Assembly: GCA_032622095.1 (NCBI GenBank)
Contig: CP136068.1
Span: 111,987,546-112,051,545 of the forward strand
Direction: 5' to 3'
Origin: Siphonodentalium dalli
Taxonomy: Eukaryota > Mollusca > Scaphopoda > Gadilida > Siphonodentaliidae
DNA length: 64,000 nucleotides
This document shows, piece after piece, positions 20,901 to 32,843 of the stretch (position 1 is the stretch's first letter; each line of letters starts with the position of its first letter). Below the pieces are notes generated by a model. The model ran no database searches, was not told where the DNA came from, and saw nothing but the letters and a program-made list of their open reading frames with translations. The position numbers and the translations under genes were made by a program.

Positions 20901-22652
20901 CCTTCTACCATCCTTCATAATGTATCCTGACTCCATCTGTTGAGAACAAACCACCTACTTAGGCTTAATGGATCGTTCTCCCCCAATAATATACTTGGCT
21001 TTGAACCGGCCATGGTATTTTCCCGTAAATGAGATAGTGTCTATAGTCAGATTGTATTGGTTATGTTCAAATGGTGACACAGATATGAAACTGTACATTT
21101 TTGTGCCCTATTGGCCATTGATCATTATAAGATCGAGAAACTTAGTCTAGGAAATTACCAGGAATTCACTGAAAATTGCTATTATAGCTTATAGGGTCGT
21201 AATTCAACGTTTGCACTTGCGATGCAGTTAATACCCAAATGTGAAATTTGAGATATACCTGGTCGTCAAAGTGAACCAGATGTCTTATTATTAACGGTTG
21301 CTAATCAAATACCACAATTGTGTACTAATCATTTATTGGCTTAATTTAGTCAGTGTCTAATCACATGCTGGCTTTGTTCAAAGTTGGGCACATGCATGTC
21401 TAAAACTATATATGCAGCCATGTTCTGCATAGGCCACTGATCATTATAAGACCGGGAGACTTTGCCACCGGACCCGACAGCTCATTAGTAGCGGATACTA
21501 AGCACCATAGGGAAATGCATCTATGGTTCATACATATTTTACTCATTAAGCTCTACTCTAGTTGAAATTCGAATTTACTTGATTTTCACAGCTACACACG
21601 CAGCGTGGATATTAACTGTGGTCAGAATATTGATGGTGAATGTTGGGTTTCAGTCGCTGCACCGAAGTTGGTCAAATGTAACTGGCATGGGAAGCGTGAA
21701 CGCAAAGCCTATACCGCTATAGTAAAGATCTCAGCTGCACCTAAATGCCCGTTTATCAGCAGCACAAATCCTGCGAAAACACAGATTCTCTCAGTGCATG
21801 TGACACTACATCCCGTTATGATCAACGATGTGGTTTTAAAACTATCAGTGGACAACAATACGGACAAGTATAAAATAAAACAATGATATAATATGTAATC
21901 ACATCGTGAACAGTCTTGTTGTGAATATTTTCATTTGATTGAACATACTACCTATTATCGAAACTTCAAAACCATTCGACACTTACTTTTGCCAATTACT
22001 GTATCTTGATGCATAAGTATATCATATGTTGCAACTATTAAATCACGGATGGTTACAGTGGGTCCAACACGAGTGTTAAACTTATATATTTGCGCACGAT
22101 TGCCAATAAGTGAGATTACAATCAACGTTTGAGCATACATAACACGAAATTCTCCATAGGGTTAAGTGTTAAATTTTGATCGCAACTGTAGCCAGCAAGA
22201 ATCATCTGATCACATCCATTCCTTTTAAAACTACATCTGTGTTTCATACTTAGTATTTTTAGGAATATCAGTACGCGCATATCATCATACGCGAAATGGC
22301 GCCATCTACCCAAAGTACTAGAATCTACATAGGGCTCAGTGTTAAATTTTGATCACAACTGTAGCCAACAGGAATGAACCGATCACATCAAAAATACATG
22401 TACTGGTCATATCTAGTAGTTTGGAGTAGTTTCAAATCGCACCTAACACCATACGCCAGATGGCACCATATACCATTTTCTGTAAATACGAAACGCTCTC
22501 TAAATGATGTTGACCCCGATTTAGGCCGACCCGCCAAAATTCAAGAATGGAAACAAGTCAATCCAGAAAACACACCTACTAGGCATACATAATCCGTTTT
22601 CAGATCGCTTTTAACAAACCAAAAATGCAAAATGACATAAGGAATCCGACTA
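17949..22652. mobile_element. 4.7-kb segment bounded by inverted repeats
   Basis: The left end TAGTCGGATTCCTTATGTC (17949) is repeated exactly in inverse at 22634-22652. Imperfect similarity continues for about 80 bp (GTTAAAAGCGAT). Possible 3-bp flanks CAA are seen. The interior holds three direct repeats of a TCAGAGTCTAC...GGAAACA unit (about 18045, 18585, 18755), a CGTGGCCACGAAATAAC repeat zone (about 19430-20345), two diverged 280-bp units carrying GGCCATTTTGGATCGGG (19790 and 20065), and two units sharing GTGTTAAATTTTGATC (22165 and 22341). No transposase was found. It may be a non-autonomous DNA element or an inverted pair of a smaller repeat. Confidence 0.5.
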
Positions 22653-23115
22653 CAATGTCAAACCACGATAGAAGTGTAACTACTGATGCAAAATGTCCAT
22701 TCAGAAAGTCAACAGATGATATGCACAAATCAAACCAGATCTAATTATTTGGGAACTTGACATTCGTGTACACAGATTTGAGTGTATATGGTTCCGGAAG
22801 ATGCCACTCCAAATGAATCCATTTGTTGTTTTCCTCGATAGTTCAGACTTCTCGCAAGAGACTAATAAACAAACGCATGCCTCATGTGCGCGAAAACCAG
22901 AACATACACATAGCTTGTTCTGATTAGTCCCAGAAAAAAAAATAAGGTGGAATATATCAATAGCTCAATTGAATCTTGATATTTCACGTTGCAACATAAT
23001 AGTCGTGTCATATATCACAAAGACCATAGATACAAATCACGAATATGTCAATAGTGCGAATTAGCTTATTGAACCACCCAGTTGCACCAAATAGTGAGAT
23101 TTGATAAAACATTAA

Positions 23116-23595
23116 AGGTACTCAATCCGATAAAACTCCTCTCAATTACTATTTCAATGGCTTCGGGGGTCAAAAATATTTGATTCGAGTCGAGGAAGTC
23201 ACCCATCAAAGCTCAGATTTGTTAGATATCGATTTTAGAAATATATTATTTTTCATTATCGGGAATACTTTCTAGCCCAGAACTCAGTCAAAATTGCGTT
23301 ATTATTACCACTTGATTTTAGAGTTATCCATCCTTGTCTGTTTGAATAGATTTTGGTGTACACATCCCGAGCAGATTACGGCAGTTGAAGGCAATTATTA
23401 GTACTCATCTCGATTAAATAACAAATTTCAAAAATCAATATCCAATAACTCTGAGCTTTGTTTGATGGGTTCCTCGACTCGAATCAACTATTTTTTACCC
23501 CCAAAGCCAAAGAAATAGTAATATAGGACCCTCTGATCGGATTGTTGTTGTTGGAATCTGTTGAGATGGGGACCCTCTGTTCGGATTGAGTACCT
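23116..23595. mobile_element. Kolobok-like foldback MITE, copy 2
   Basis: 480 bp flanked by TTAA at 23112-23115 and 23596-23599. The ends are AGGTACTCAATCCGAT and its near-perfect complement. TTTGATTCGAGTCGAGGAA near 23180 pairs with TTCCTCGACTCGAATCAA near 23470. A short duplication near the right end repeats GGACCCTCTG-TCGGATTG (23526 and 23570). Confidence 0.85.
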
Positions 23596-23599
23596 TTAA

Positions 23600-24580
23600 A
23601 CTTTTGTATTTGTATGACAACTGGTAAGATATTCTGAAGTCGCTCCCATCCGACGCCCTCAGCATCCATATTCCTTGACGTTTTAATAGAAAGAATGGGA
23701 CTTTATCTGACTATTCTGGTAACAATGCTGGTCCACAGTTTCATAGCTGACATGCTCAGAGCTGGGAATGTAAAAGTGTTTCTCATCCTTATTTTGAAGG
23801 TCACATTGTCGTTCATTCTTATTTTGAATATCAGAGTTCTCTGTTAACATGGTTTCATCTGACCTCTCTGCATTTAGATTCCAACTACATTCCTATGTGA
23901 ATCTTCAGAATGAAATTGTCTACTAAATATATTTTCGTCAATCATCTCGAATGGACACACATCACATTTGAAGACAGCTCCGCTAGATGGGCGATATCTT
24001 TCCAAAATGACATCTCAATGAAACAGATCGCCGGCACACATAGTCACAAAAGTTACGTAATTTGACACGGTTCTTGTCTATATGCAGCAACAGATGACGT
24101 TTCAGGGATAACCGGTCTTTTAAACTGACCTGACACGTTGGACATCTACAAATAAAAAATAATATCTCATTAAAGGACTCAGGGACTTAAACGTAAATGG
24201 CTCATTCGAACTGCCAAAACTATTGATGCACCGACTTCATATGCTCTGAAAAACACTTTGCCAAAGTCACAGCCATTTCTCAGCCATTTTCAACTTTCGC
24301 CAGAAGGAAGATAAACGCTCTTTATTGCTACCATATCAGGAGTACCATGGAACGTTCTTTTTTGTTCCATTTCTTGTAAATGGCTGTTTTGTGTTTGGGA
24401 CCCTAACACAATATTCACAGACTCACAGTTGTATTTTTCATTACTTCAATGCGTCTTTTTGGGTTACAAAATGTTCGTAGAAAGGTAGTTAAGATATTTA
24501 TCGAACTATTTCGATACTTGGACAAATTCTGAAGCTAATAATATTATTTCTATCATGGAGCACAAACCGGGCTGTGGCTT
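23600..24580. other. No recognisable gene
   Basis: Mostly unrecognised. 24314-24345 (AAACGCTCTTTATTGC...CCATATCAGGA) matches the interior of the 518-bp MITEs and is probably a fragment. Confidence 0.4.
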
Positions 24581-24586
24581 CAATAT

Positions 24587-24839
24587 CCCTTCCATGATGG
24601 GATTGGCACAGCAGATGCAGAATTAAAGATCATGTGACAGGAATTCTCTTATATATGCGAGTCTCCCATAGGCAGCCTCGCATATACCAGAGAATGCACT
24701 GGCTTATAGTCATGGTAAATATTGTTAGGATAATGCATTCTCTTAATAAGCATCTCATATGAGAGACTCACATATATAAGAGAATGCATTGGCACACATG
24801 TTTTTCGCAAAATTTTAGGAAGCTCCAGCCAAGGAAGGG
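24587..24839. mobile_element. piggyBac-like MITE C with two hairpins
   Basis: 253 bp. The left end is CCCTTCCATGATGG; the right end is the complement of CCCTTCCTTGGCTGGAGCT, followed by TTAA (24840-24843). The left target copy is degenerate (ATAT). The hairpins at about 24651-24708 and 24729-24793 carry CTCTTATATATGCGAG and CTCGCATATA or TCACATATATAAGAGAATG. Confidence 0.78.
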
Positions 24840-24843
24840 TTAA

Positions 24844-25456
24844 TAAAAGGCCACAAGTTCCCAAATAAGGTGGCTTTGTTTGACAATGTATTTTCGTGTG
24901 ATTAATCCACATAGTAAATTTGAAAGGTATCGGATAATCATAATTTGAGTTAACATCCAGACAACAAAATAATCATCAAATTCTAATTCGAAAAGGGACA
25001 TAACTCCACCAGAAATGGTTGGATGGATCCAAATCGTCCATGTGCTAAGTTTCATCAAATTGTGTTACTGACTACTGTTAAAGTTATCATGCGGACAACA
25101 GATGATGGCAAGACATGGATGCATACCACGCAGACACACGGGCACCGCTCATTTCTATATTATATAATTATTATTCTATGTCAATCAGCAATTAGGGCCT
25201 ACATGTAAAACTTTGTTGTTATTATAAATAATTCTCCAATAATCAGATTTTGCATATAAAAACTATTGCTATATGCTACTTCTAGATTACTGATAACATT
25301 CCTATCAGTCTAATAAAATACCTCTCCAGTTGAACTTATTATCTTAATATTTCCTGAGAGAACTACATGTATTCGTCAATGATTATTTAGTACAGAAAGG
25401 GTTAATGACTTTATATTCGCTGGCGAGCAAGCTTGCAATATTGTGTATGTCATTTG
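24844..25456. other. No recognisable gene
   Basis: AT-rich sequence. No coding frame or repeat family is recognised. Confidence 0.35.
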
Positions 25457-25547
25457 CAGAATGAGGTCCCCAGATCATGAATTTAGTGACACTATCCTGC
25501 CCAGCAGGCTAGCATCACCAAATTCACAATCTGAGAACTTCATTCAG
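25457..25547. repeat. Single hairpin, GGTGATGCTAGCCTG family
   Basis: Reads CAGAATGAGGTCCCCAGATC ... CTAGCATCACCAAATTCAC ... CATTCAG, a stem-loop of about 90 bp that shares arms with 17470-17661. Confidence 0.75.
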
Positions 25548-25849
25548 TTTATAAGCCTCAACTGCTATGGGAGACCTAGGATCCCATTGACGTTCCCCAG
25601 TTGAAGTTGGTGATGTTCACCCATTAGTTACTTTGATTATGCATTTTATCTTCTGCAAATTAGGGGATATAGAAATTTCTAAGAAGGAAAAAAGTAACTA
25701 AAATCAATGTCAATTTGAGACTACAGATATTTCCCAGATGAGGCCTAAGCAGAATGATAATACTATCGGTGCTGATATGTCGATGAATTACTGCTCTGAG
25801 GCCAGTTTATGCCTTGATTTTTGGTTTCACTTAAGTTCAGTTTAGCATA

Positions 25850-26526
25850 GACATTTGGTTCTTCAATTGGTTCTTCAAAACGCGTGAGTCAGTGTTCTAG
25901 AGAGCGCGAAGAACCAAATCCCCATAATATCGGTTCTTGGCGACGTGAAGAACTGTAGAGAACGCCCTCTAAAGTGGTAATAATAGTCAATACCGTAAAT
26001 TAAGTGACATAGATCTACAATCTGAAAGCTTTCAAGTTTACTTTAATTAGGTCTGATTTAAATTCAACTGAGATTAATTTACAAAACATCCGACATCCTA
26101 AATATAAATTAAGATAACTAATATAATCACCTTCAAAAGTAGCAACACGTGCTGTCAACTGGCAGTCTGGCACTCGATCAACCATTGCTGCACATCGCCA
26201 GCACTCCACATGGCCGGTTCATTTGTCGATTCTGTCGGATTTTGTTCCATCGCCTCCAGGGAATATTCCCTGATCGCCTCTCACAAAAATCAGCGATCGA
26301 AAATGGCGGTTCTGAAAACTCAAAACGAGGTCGTAGTTCTGTTCCATTTGGGCGACACGCATTTATTACGAACCGCAACTCATGTTATACAAAATTGGTT
26401 CTTCGTTTGGTTCTTCAAAACGAGCGAGTCAATTTTCGGTTCTAGAGAGCGCGAAGAACCAAATCCCCATAATATCGGTTCTTGAAGGCGTGAAGAACCG
26501 TAGGGTTCTTGACTGTTCTTAGAGTG
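25850..26526. repeat. Right-hand GGTTCTT repeat zone with TTCTTAGAGTG end
   Basis: Two direct repeats (about 25852-25960 and 26394-26510) share TTGGTTCTTCAAAACG, TCTAGAGAGCGCGAAGAACC and CCCCATAATATCGGTTCTTG. The zone ends TTCTTAGAGTG at 26526, followed by TA. The complement (CACTCTAAGAA) nearly matches the start of the array at 15228. It is probably a terminus of the same transposon family. Confidence 0.75.
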
Positions 26527-27574
26527 TACGCTGGCAAAATTGCACTGCAAGCTGCAAAAATGTCATGCCCGATGGTCTTTTTGTTAACTGGGTATTTTTG
26601 CAGGTTGCCGACTAGCTCGTGCTCCGTCGTGGCTGGCTGACAACAATCAACGACGATTTATGATAACGTTGTCTACCTCTTTGTCGGTACCTATAAAACG
26701 AGGCCACTAATAATATTTACAAGTATCCGTGTTGTCCTTGATTCGAATTATGTATCGGGGAGAGGCATTGATAGAACAGTTTGTTCTCAGCTATTGTCAT
26801 ATTCATACTTAATTATGTATACACGTATACGCGAGGAATCTCATGACGTGGTATAAAGAGTTCCGAAAGTGGTACTTTTCAGAAATGTTGGAGCTAGGGG
26901 AAGGGGGCTGGCAAAATGAAATGTAGCTATCAGTTGAGAGTTATCATCCACATAGGTCATGTTACGATGGGAATTTCCAATATTTGGAAACTTTGATAAT
27001 ACAGATTCAGATTAAATAATGTATGTATGTTACAAGGGTGACTTTACATGCATCGAGTGGTAATTTGTTTGAGTAAATTGTGAATCATGGATGTTAGGTT
27101 AGGAATTTCCACCGACAGTTTGAACGCTTGTGGTACCAGTTATAAAACACAAACACAAGGCGGGTAACAATGGGATTTCTCGAGAGTCGGAAAGTCGTCG
27201 GTATTCTTCGTTGAGCTAAGTGGGGACAAACCATCTCTCTGGGTGACCTTTATGGTACTCATATATCAGCAGCATCCCATCGATGGAGCTGGCCGTGGCG
27301 ATCTTACATTCCAACATATCAAGTGACATTATTTTGACTGGCCTAAGAATACCAACACGCACTGTGTTCTTAAACAGCCCAGCGATATCAGCAATCACGC
27401 AAAAAAACAACAACCGCTGTCTTATACATGATCACTACTATAACGCTGATTTGTTGACAGCTTTTTGCAGCTGACATGTTTTGCAGTTTGCTGTGCAATA
27501 TTGCCAGCGTATATGAACATACCTAATTACAGTCTTCACAGGTACGCAGTTTGGCGGTTAAGTAAATACATATC
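26527..27574. other. No recognisable gene
   Basis: Unremarkable sequence with short fortuitous frames. No family is recognised. Confidence 0.35.
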
Positions 27575-28430
27575 TAATCCCGGTGTGACTAAACACCGCC
27601 CGGACCGGCCCGGACCACCCCGGACCGCCCCTGTGGAGTATAGGAGTTATTTTAGTGGCCATATATGTGCAGGGGCGTCATGGAAAGCCACCCACGCACG
27701 GATAGGGGTAGCGAACGCACAGAAGTGTCGCTATTAACCCTCAAAATGCCGGCATCGGCGAATATGTTCGCCGCGAATGAAGCTAACAGCCCGGACCGCC
27801 CCTGTTGCGTCTAGGGGTTATTTTAGTCTCCACATATGTGCGCGGGTGTCAATGAAACCCACATAAGCACGGAGGCTGGTCACGGCCGAACAGAAGTACC
27901 GATGTTAACTCCTAAACTTGCCAGATTCAGCCAGAATTACAAAAATTTTCCACAATAAGAAGACTCACAGCCCGGAACCCCGTAATGCCCTCGTATTTCA
28001 AATAACTCCTTACATATATGCTGCGGAACTACCCTCGACTACATTCACGAAGAAACGAGGGCGAATCGCACACCAAAGCCTGGCAATTAACCCCCAAAAT
28101 GCCGCCATCGCGGAATATGTTTACCGATAACGAAGCGAACAGCCCGGACCGGCCCGGGCCGCCCATGTTGCGTATATGGGTAATTTTAGTGTCCATATCT
28201 GTGTGTGGGTGTCAATGAAACCTATATATGCACGGATGGTGGTCACGGCCAAACAGAAGCGCCGATGTTAACCCCTGAACTTGCCAGATTCAGTCAGAAT
28301 TACAAAATTGTACCCCCAATACAAAACATCACAGCCCGGACCCCCATAATGTCATCGTACTTCTAATAACTCCATACATATGTGTTGCGGAACTATCCTC
28401 GACTACACTCACGAAGAAACAAGTTCAGAT
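27575..28430. repeat. Large GC-rich tandem repeat, about 355-bp unit
   Basis: About 2.4 units. Anchors AACAGCCCGGACC occur at 27786 and 28138. TCACAGCCCGGA occurs at 27966 and 28331, and GCGGAACTA-CCTCGACTAC at 28022 and 28387. It is related, in reverse complement, to 1525-1940. Short frames inside are not conserved between units. Confidence 0.85.
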
Positions 28431-28700
28431 CCAGAGGCTACCTACATGTATGATTCGTTTTGGGAGTATGTATATAATTATGCTTATATGATATTCGATT
28501 TTGGATATTTTTCACGTTGGTAAGTTGGGTGTTCAAGGGGCTGAACATAAATTAATGATGCACGGTCCTATATGAAACCATGCATATTAGTCAACATTTC
28601 CCTAATTTTCAGCTTACAAGAAAAAGAACAATTAAAACATTTGCAACGACTATTATTCAAATGGCATAAATATCGCGAAAATTCTCAAAAGCGCCCTTAA

Positions 28701-28935
28701 CCCTTCCATGGCTGGAGCTTTCTGAAATTTTACGAAAACCCTGTGCCAATGCATTCTCTCATATATGCGAGTCACCCATATAGGGAGCCTCGCATAAAAA
28801 AGAGAACACATTGGTATAACAATATTTTTCTTGACCTTGTATAAACCAGTGCTTTCTCTTATATATGCGAGGTAACCTATGTGAGACACGCATATATAAT
28901 AATTCTGCGCCAGAGCAGCTCCCGTCTTGGAAGGG
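28701..28935. mobile_element. piggyBac-like MITE D with two hairpins
   Basis: 235 bp flanked by TTAA at 28697-28700 and 28936-28939. The left end is CCCTTCCATGGCTGGAGCT; the right end is the complement of CCCTTCCAAGACGGGAGCT. The hairpins at about 28742-28813 and 28846-28908 have the CATATATGCGAG core with decayed partner arms. Confidence 0.82.
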
Positions 28936-29239
28936 TTAAGCAATAGGTGGAAAAGGACAACAAAAGCTGATAAGTGTGAACGCTCTTTGTTATCTACTCC
29001 TTTTGGGCGACGGAATCACGGACACTCTTATGAGACGTTCGTTGGAATTATTGCTAGGCGACATAATTCAAAACGCGTTAGATCTTCCTCTTTTGAATGG
29101 CGATATCTAGCTATCAAATCCTCACAGTCTCATTGGTCCGATCTACATATTGTCTGACAGAGAAAACGTACAGATTGTGGTTTTATGTTGTCAAGTGTTT
29201 AACTATGCATTTCCATTCTAAAGCATCGTTGGTGAGTAT

Positions 29240-29744
29240 ACCATGTCAAGCATCTCCACACTGGCTAACGCCCGTAGATATCACCAGTACAAAACCTGGG
29301 AACGTTTTGATGTTCTGAATCTTACCAGTTCTGACAGGCAACTAAATTTATAACATTGAACAAACAAGGCAGGGAATATATGTCTTTGTTAATGCATGTT
29401 CCTCAATAACCTACTTCACATTAGTGTGTTGTCCCAGCTTTGAGAAAGCATGCTTTTCTGTGATTTTATTGAACCCATATCGCAATAAACATTGAATTAA
29501 TTACCCAGGACAAATTCCATATCTGAAAGCGACGCAAAGCAAAACCGGCCACAAAGTCACTTAAATCGTGAAATTTCGGGTTGGGACCACTATTCAGGAA
29601 CCGATAATAACTAAGAAATATATTCCCCGCGTTATTTTTCGGAATTATAAGGTTCCCTGTCAAAACTTCAAAAAATTCCCAGGTTTTATACTGGTGGAAT
29701 ATGATCTCTATGTACGTAGCCAGAACAGAGACTCGTGACATGAT
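29240..29744. mobile_element. Foldback MITE (ATCATGCCA family), copy 2
   Basis: Diverged copy of 7251-7745. Shared order: ACGCCCGTAGA, CCAGTACAAAACCTGGGA, GAATATAT, GCGACGCAAAGCAAAA, TCGTGAAATTTCGGGTTGG, TATAAGGTTCCCTGTCAAAA, and an end complementary to ATCATGTCACGAG. Confidence 0.7.
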
Positions 29745-29867
29745 CTTCATTGATGAGCAGTTATCCCACAGGAAATGTTCAGATAATAAGTAATCTTAAC
29801 ATTTCCCTCAATACATAGGGCTCCTTCAACACTTTAATTTATCTGTCGTCTGCGTGTATCAGCTTAA

Positions 29868-30352
29868 ATATACAGGCGGCGTTGGCGGTGGTATGATGTT
29901 AAAATATTCAGCTCCGTCTAAAACCGCCATAAACAGAAGGAATAGTAAGATATAGAAATACTTTGTTCTTATGCCAATCAGAAATATGGCATATTTACAG
30001 TATGTAAACAAAAGCAAAAAACGTTACGTTGCCTGGCTTTTGTTTATATCCGGATATGGTAAACACAAAGAGCGTTATTTGGTACTATTTTCCTGATATG
30101 GAAATAATAAAGAGCGTTTATATCATTTTTGTGTGATTAACCAATAGAATGTAAACAGAACCACAACTTCTGCAACAAGAGCAGACCCTTGTTTACGTAC
30201 ACCGTTGTACTTCTTGACGACATGTGCAATATACTGTTTACGCGCTGATTATGTTTGGCATATGAGCGGAACTGTATATATTTTGGTGTTCCTTCTGTTG
30301 ATGGCGATTTGAACAAATATGAATATTTCTGCAACGAACGCCGCCCGTGCTT
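29868..30352. mobile_element. Kolobok-like MITE, copy 3
   Basis: 485 bp flanked by TTAA at 29864-29867 and 30353-30356. Same orientation as 9356-9873, with shared GGCGGCGTTGGCGGTGG, AATAATAAAGAGCGTTTAT and AACGCCGCCCGTGC. The left terminus has decayed to ATATACAGGCGG. Confidence 0.82.
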
Positions 30353-30619
30353 TTAACGAGTGTTGATTATTTTCACGCAAAAAGCGCAGTGGATAGTTTA
30401 TAAGCTGAGTCACGATATGCGTCATTTCGTTATCTAGATTCGCGCGCATTATACGTCGGTTGTAAAATCCCTGATTTTGTGCGTCTACAACTTACAATTC
30501 ACAATACTACTCATAGTAAATTCCTTATTTTGTATGTATTACCATATATAGGTTAGGAGAAAATACTACAGCGCAACGGAACATCTTCATTGGACGATCC
30601 GGTAGATCCAAGTGTGTGT

Positions 30620-30825
30620 CTACAAACAAACGTTTCTGTAACGTTTTTGATGTTTGTTTATATAACAAGGCGTACAATCGTGACTATAACATGCAACGTA
30701 CGCGATATTTATGATTGGTATAAGAAAAACATCTGTCTATTATATAATATTCTTTTTGTTTATGGCGATTTTAGCGGATGTGACTATTTAAACAGCTATA
30801 CCCACAGCGAAGGCCGCCCGCATCT
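30620..30825. mobile_element. Kolobok-like MITE fragment (right half)
   Basis: Matches the right 200 bp of the copy at 11668-12185 (GATATTTATGATTGGTATAAG, TTTATGGCGATTTT, GGCCGCCCGCATCT) and ends at TTAA 30826-30829. The left end is missing. A further weak relative lies near 34090-34145. Confidence 0.65.
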
Positions 30826-30829
30826 TTAA

Positions 30830-31400
30830 GCCGATGTTCCATGTACGTGCATGAACATGTACCAAAAAGCGCCGAGGGCTGGTGTAAATGCTGGACGCGA
30901 CAAAATTCAATGAATTACTTGCAATAATAACTGCATGTATTTCGCATGTACTTAATTTCAATTTAACTTAATATCATACCACCTCAAACAAAACCTTACT
31001 CGTCGATTTCATACAGCGATTGAGGCACTTATATAGATTGAAAAACGTCAATTCGAACTTCATAATAATCGAGATAATTATTATATCTTCCCTATATGCT
31101 CCGGCGTTTTCCTATTTACATGCACAGTATACTCAAACACATCAATTTGATTTTGGTGCTATTTATTTATTAACTTGCCGCCGACAGGTTGGTATACGTC
31201 GACTAGACTCACAACACCGTACGCAATACGTCACATCGACAACAACGAACTCATCTCTTCGAGCCAGTGATCTCAATTTCACAAGCAAATCACCCGCGAA
31301 ATGCACCACTGGATACAGGGTACGGTCACACCAACTATATTTAACTAATTCTTTATTGTATAACATCATACATGTATATCACAAATAACAGATGAGTATA
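30830..31400. other. No recognisable gene
   Basis: A 122-codon frame at 31020-31388 begins at a non-ATG codon and has no recognisable domain. It is not called. Confidence 0.35.
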
Positions 31401-32171
31401 ATACTACACTGAGAAAAATAACGTGAATATGACTACCTTTGGGTTAGTCATGGATATTTGGCGTCATTTTGACTATACCCGTAACGTTCCACGAGTCATC
31501 ATGACTAATCCTGAAGTAGTCAACTTGACAATGAAAAAAATAAATAATTAGAAGTAGATATATAGCTACTGAACATAAGCTATAGCTTATCGTATTTAAA
31601 GTGTCCAGAAACTATAACTTTATCATTCAAGCAGCATATTTTACCCCTGCACTTACGGTACGAGGTTTATAGTACGAAATTGTGCTTCCGTTGTATGACC
31701 CACGTGCGTTTGTTGTTCGTGTAAACTTCTCGTTTTAGATTGTTTTAGCAAATAATTGGACCTAATTGCTTCTTAATAACCTGGAATATTGTTAGCACTG
31801 TCTGGATTATGGTTGTATGTGAAAGGGACAAGATGTTATAACCTCCAAAACAGGCTGAGTCAGTGCATTCAGTGCCAGTACGTGGGATTACCAGTGACCA
31901 GTGTTGACATGCACGACAATCTGACAATCACAATGTTGTGAATTTCAAAAGACAGATACTTAAGTTTCACAAAATTGTAAACCGTCCAATTAACTCACAA
32001 GACTGACAAGAGTCAACCACTGGTGACTAGGATTACGAGACATACAATTATGTAGAAATTAGTCGGAATTATGACGTCACAGCTCAGTCATGACTCATGA
32101 GTCAGTCACAAGTCACAAGTTTGTTGGTTACAACCTACAAGTACCTGTACAAGTACAAAGGAAGATGGATC

Positions 32172-32622
32172 ATATTCTTCAATTTTCACCGAAAAGTTAT
32201 TTGAGAACCATGTCGCCATGACATATCGCCCAGTTACGGAGTCTGCTATTATTTTGATCGAAACGCCGGTGACGCTGTGACATTATTATGATATATTTAT
32301 GAAATGACGGTTAATCTCGGAAATACGGATCCAATTCTGGGACACACATTATCACTGAATCAATCACAAGCTTTTAGTAACGTACTACAGCTATTCTTCA
32401 ATATTCATCGAAACGTGATTTGAGAACCATGACGCCATGACATACATGTATCGCCCAGTTACGGAGTCTGCTAATCTTTTGATCGAAACGTCGGTGACGC
32501 TGTGATATTGTTGTGTTATATTTATGAAATGACGGATAATCTTGGAGATACATGTACAGATCCAATTATGGGACACACATCACTGAATCCATCACAAGCT
32601 TTTAGTAACGTACTACAGTTAT
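32172..32622. repeat. Tandem duplication, about 220-bp unit
   Basis: Two units share ATTTGAGAACCATG, ATCGCCCAGTTACGGAGTCT, TATTTATGAAATGACGG and AAGCTTTTAGTAACGTACTA, the last at about 32369 and 32598. Confidence 0.9.
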
Positions 32623-32843
32623 GCTCTAATTAATCGTCCCCTTTAACAAGGTTGTAGGGCGTTAATGACACCGGTTATATCACACCGCCGTTCAACCACG
32701 CTCAAGCGGTTTACCTATGGCAACCACAGGTAATCTTTCTACAGTACTATTAATAATATTTTGCGACTCCTGTACTCTGCATTAATTTTTCACATGGCCC
32801 CCTTACACCCATTCCAGCTTTTCGTGAGCGCCATGCACCGTGT

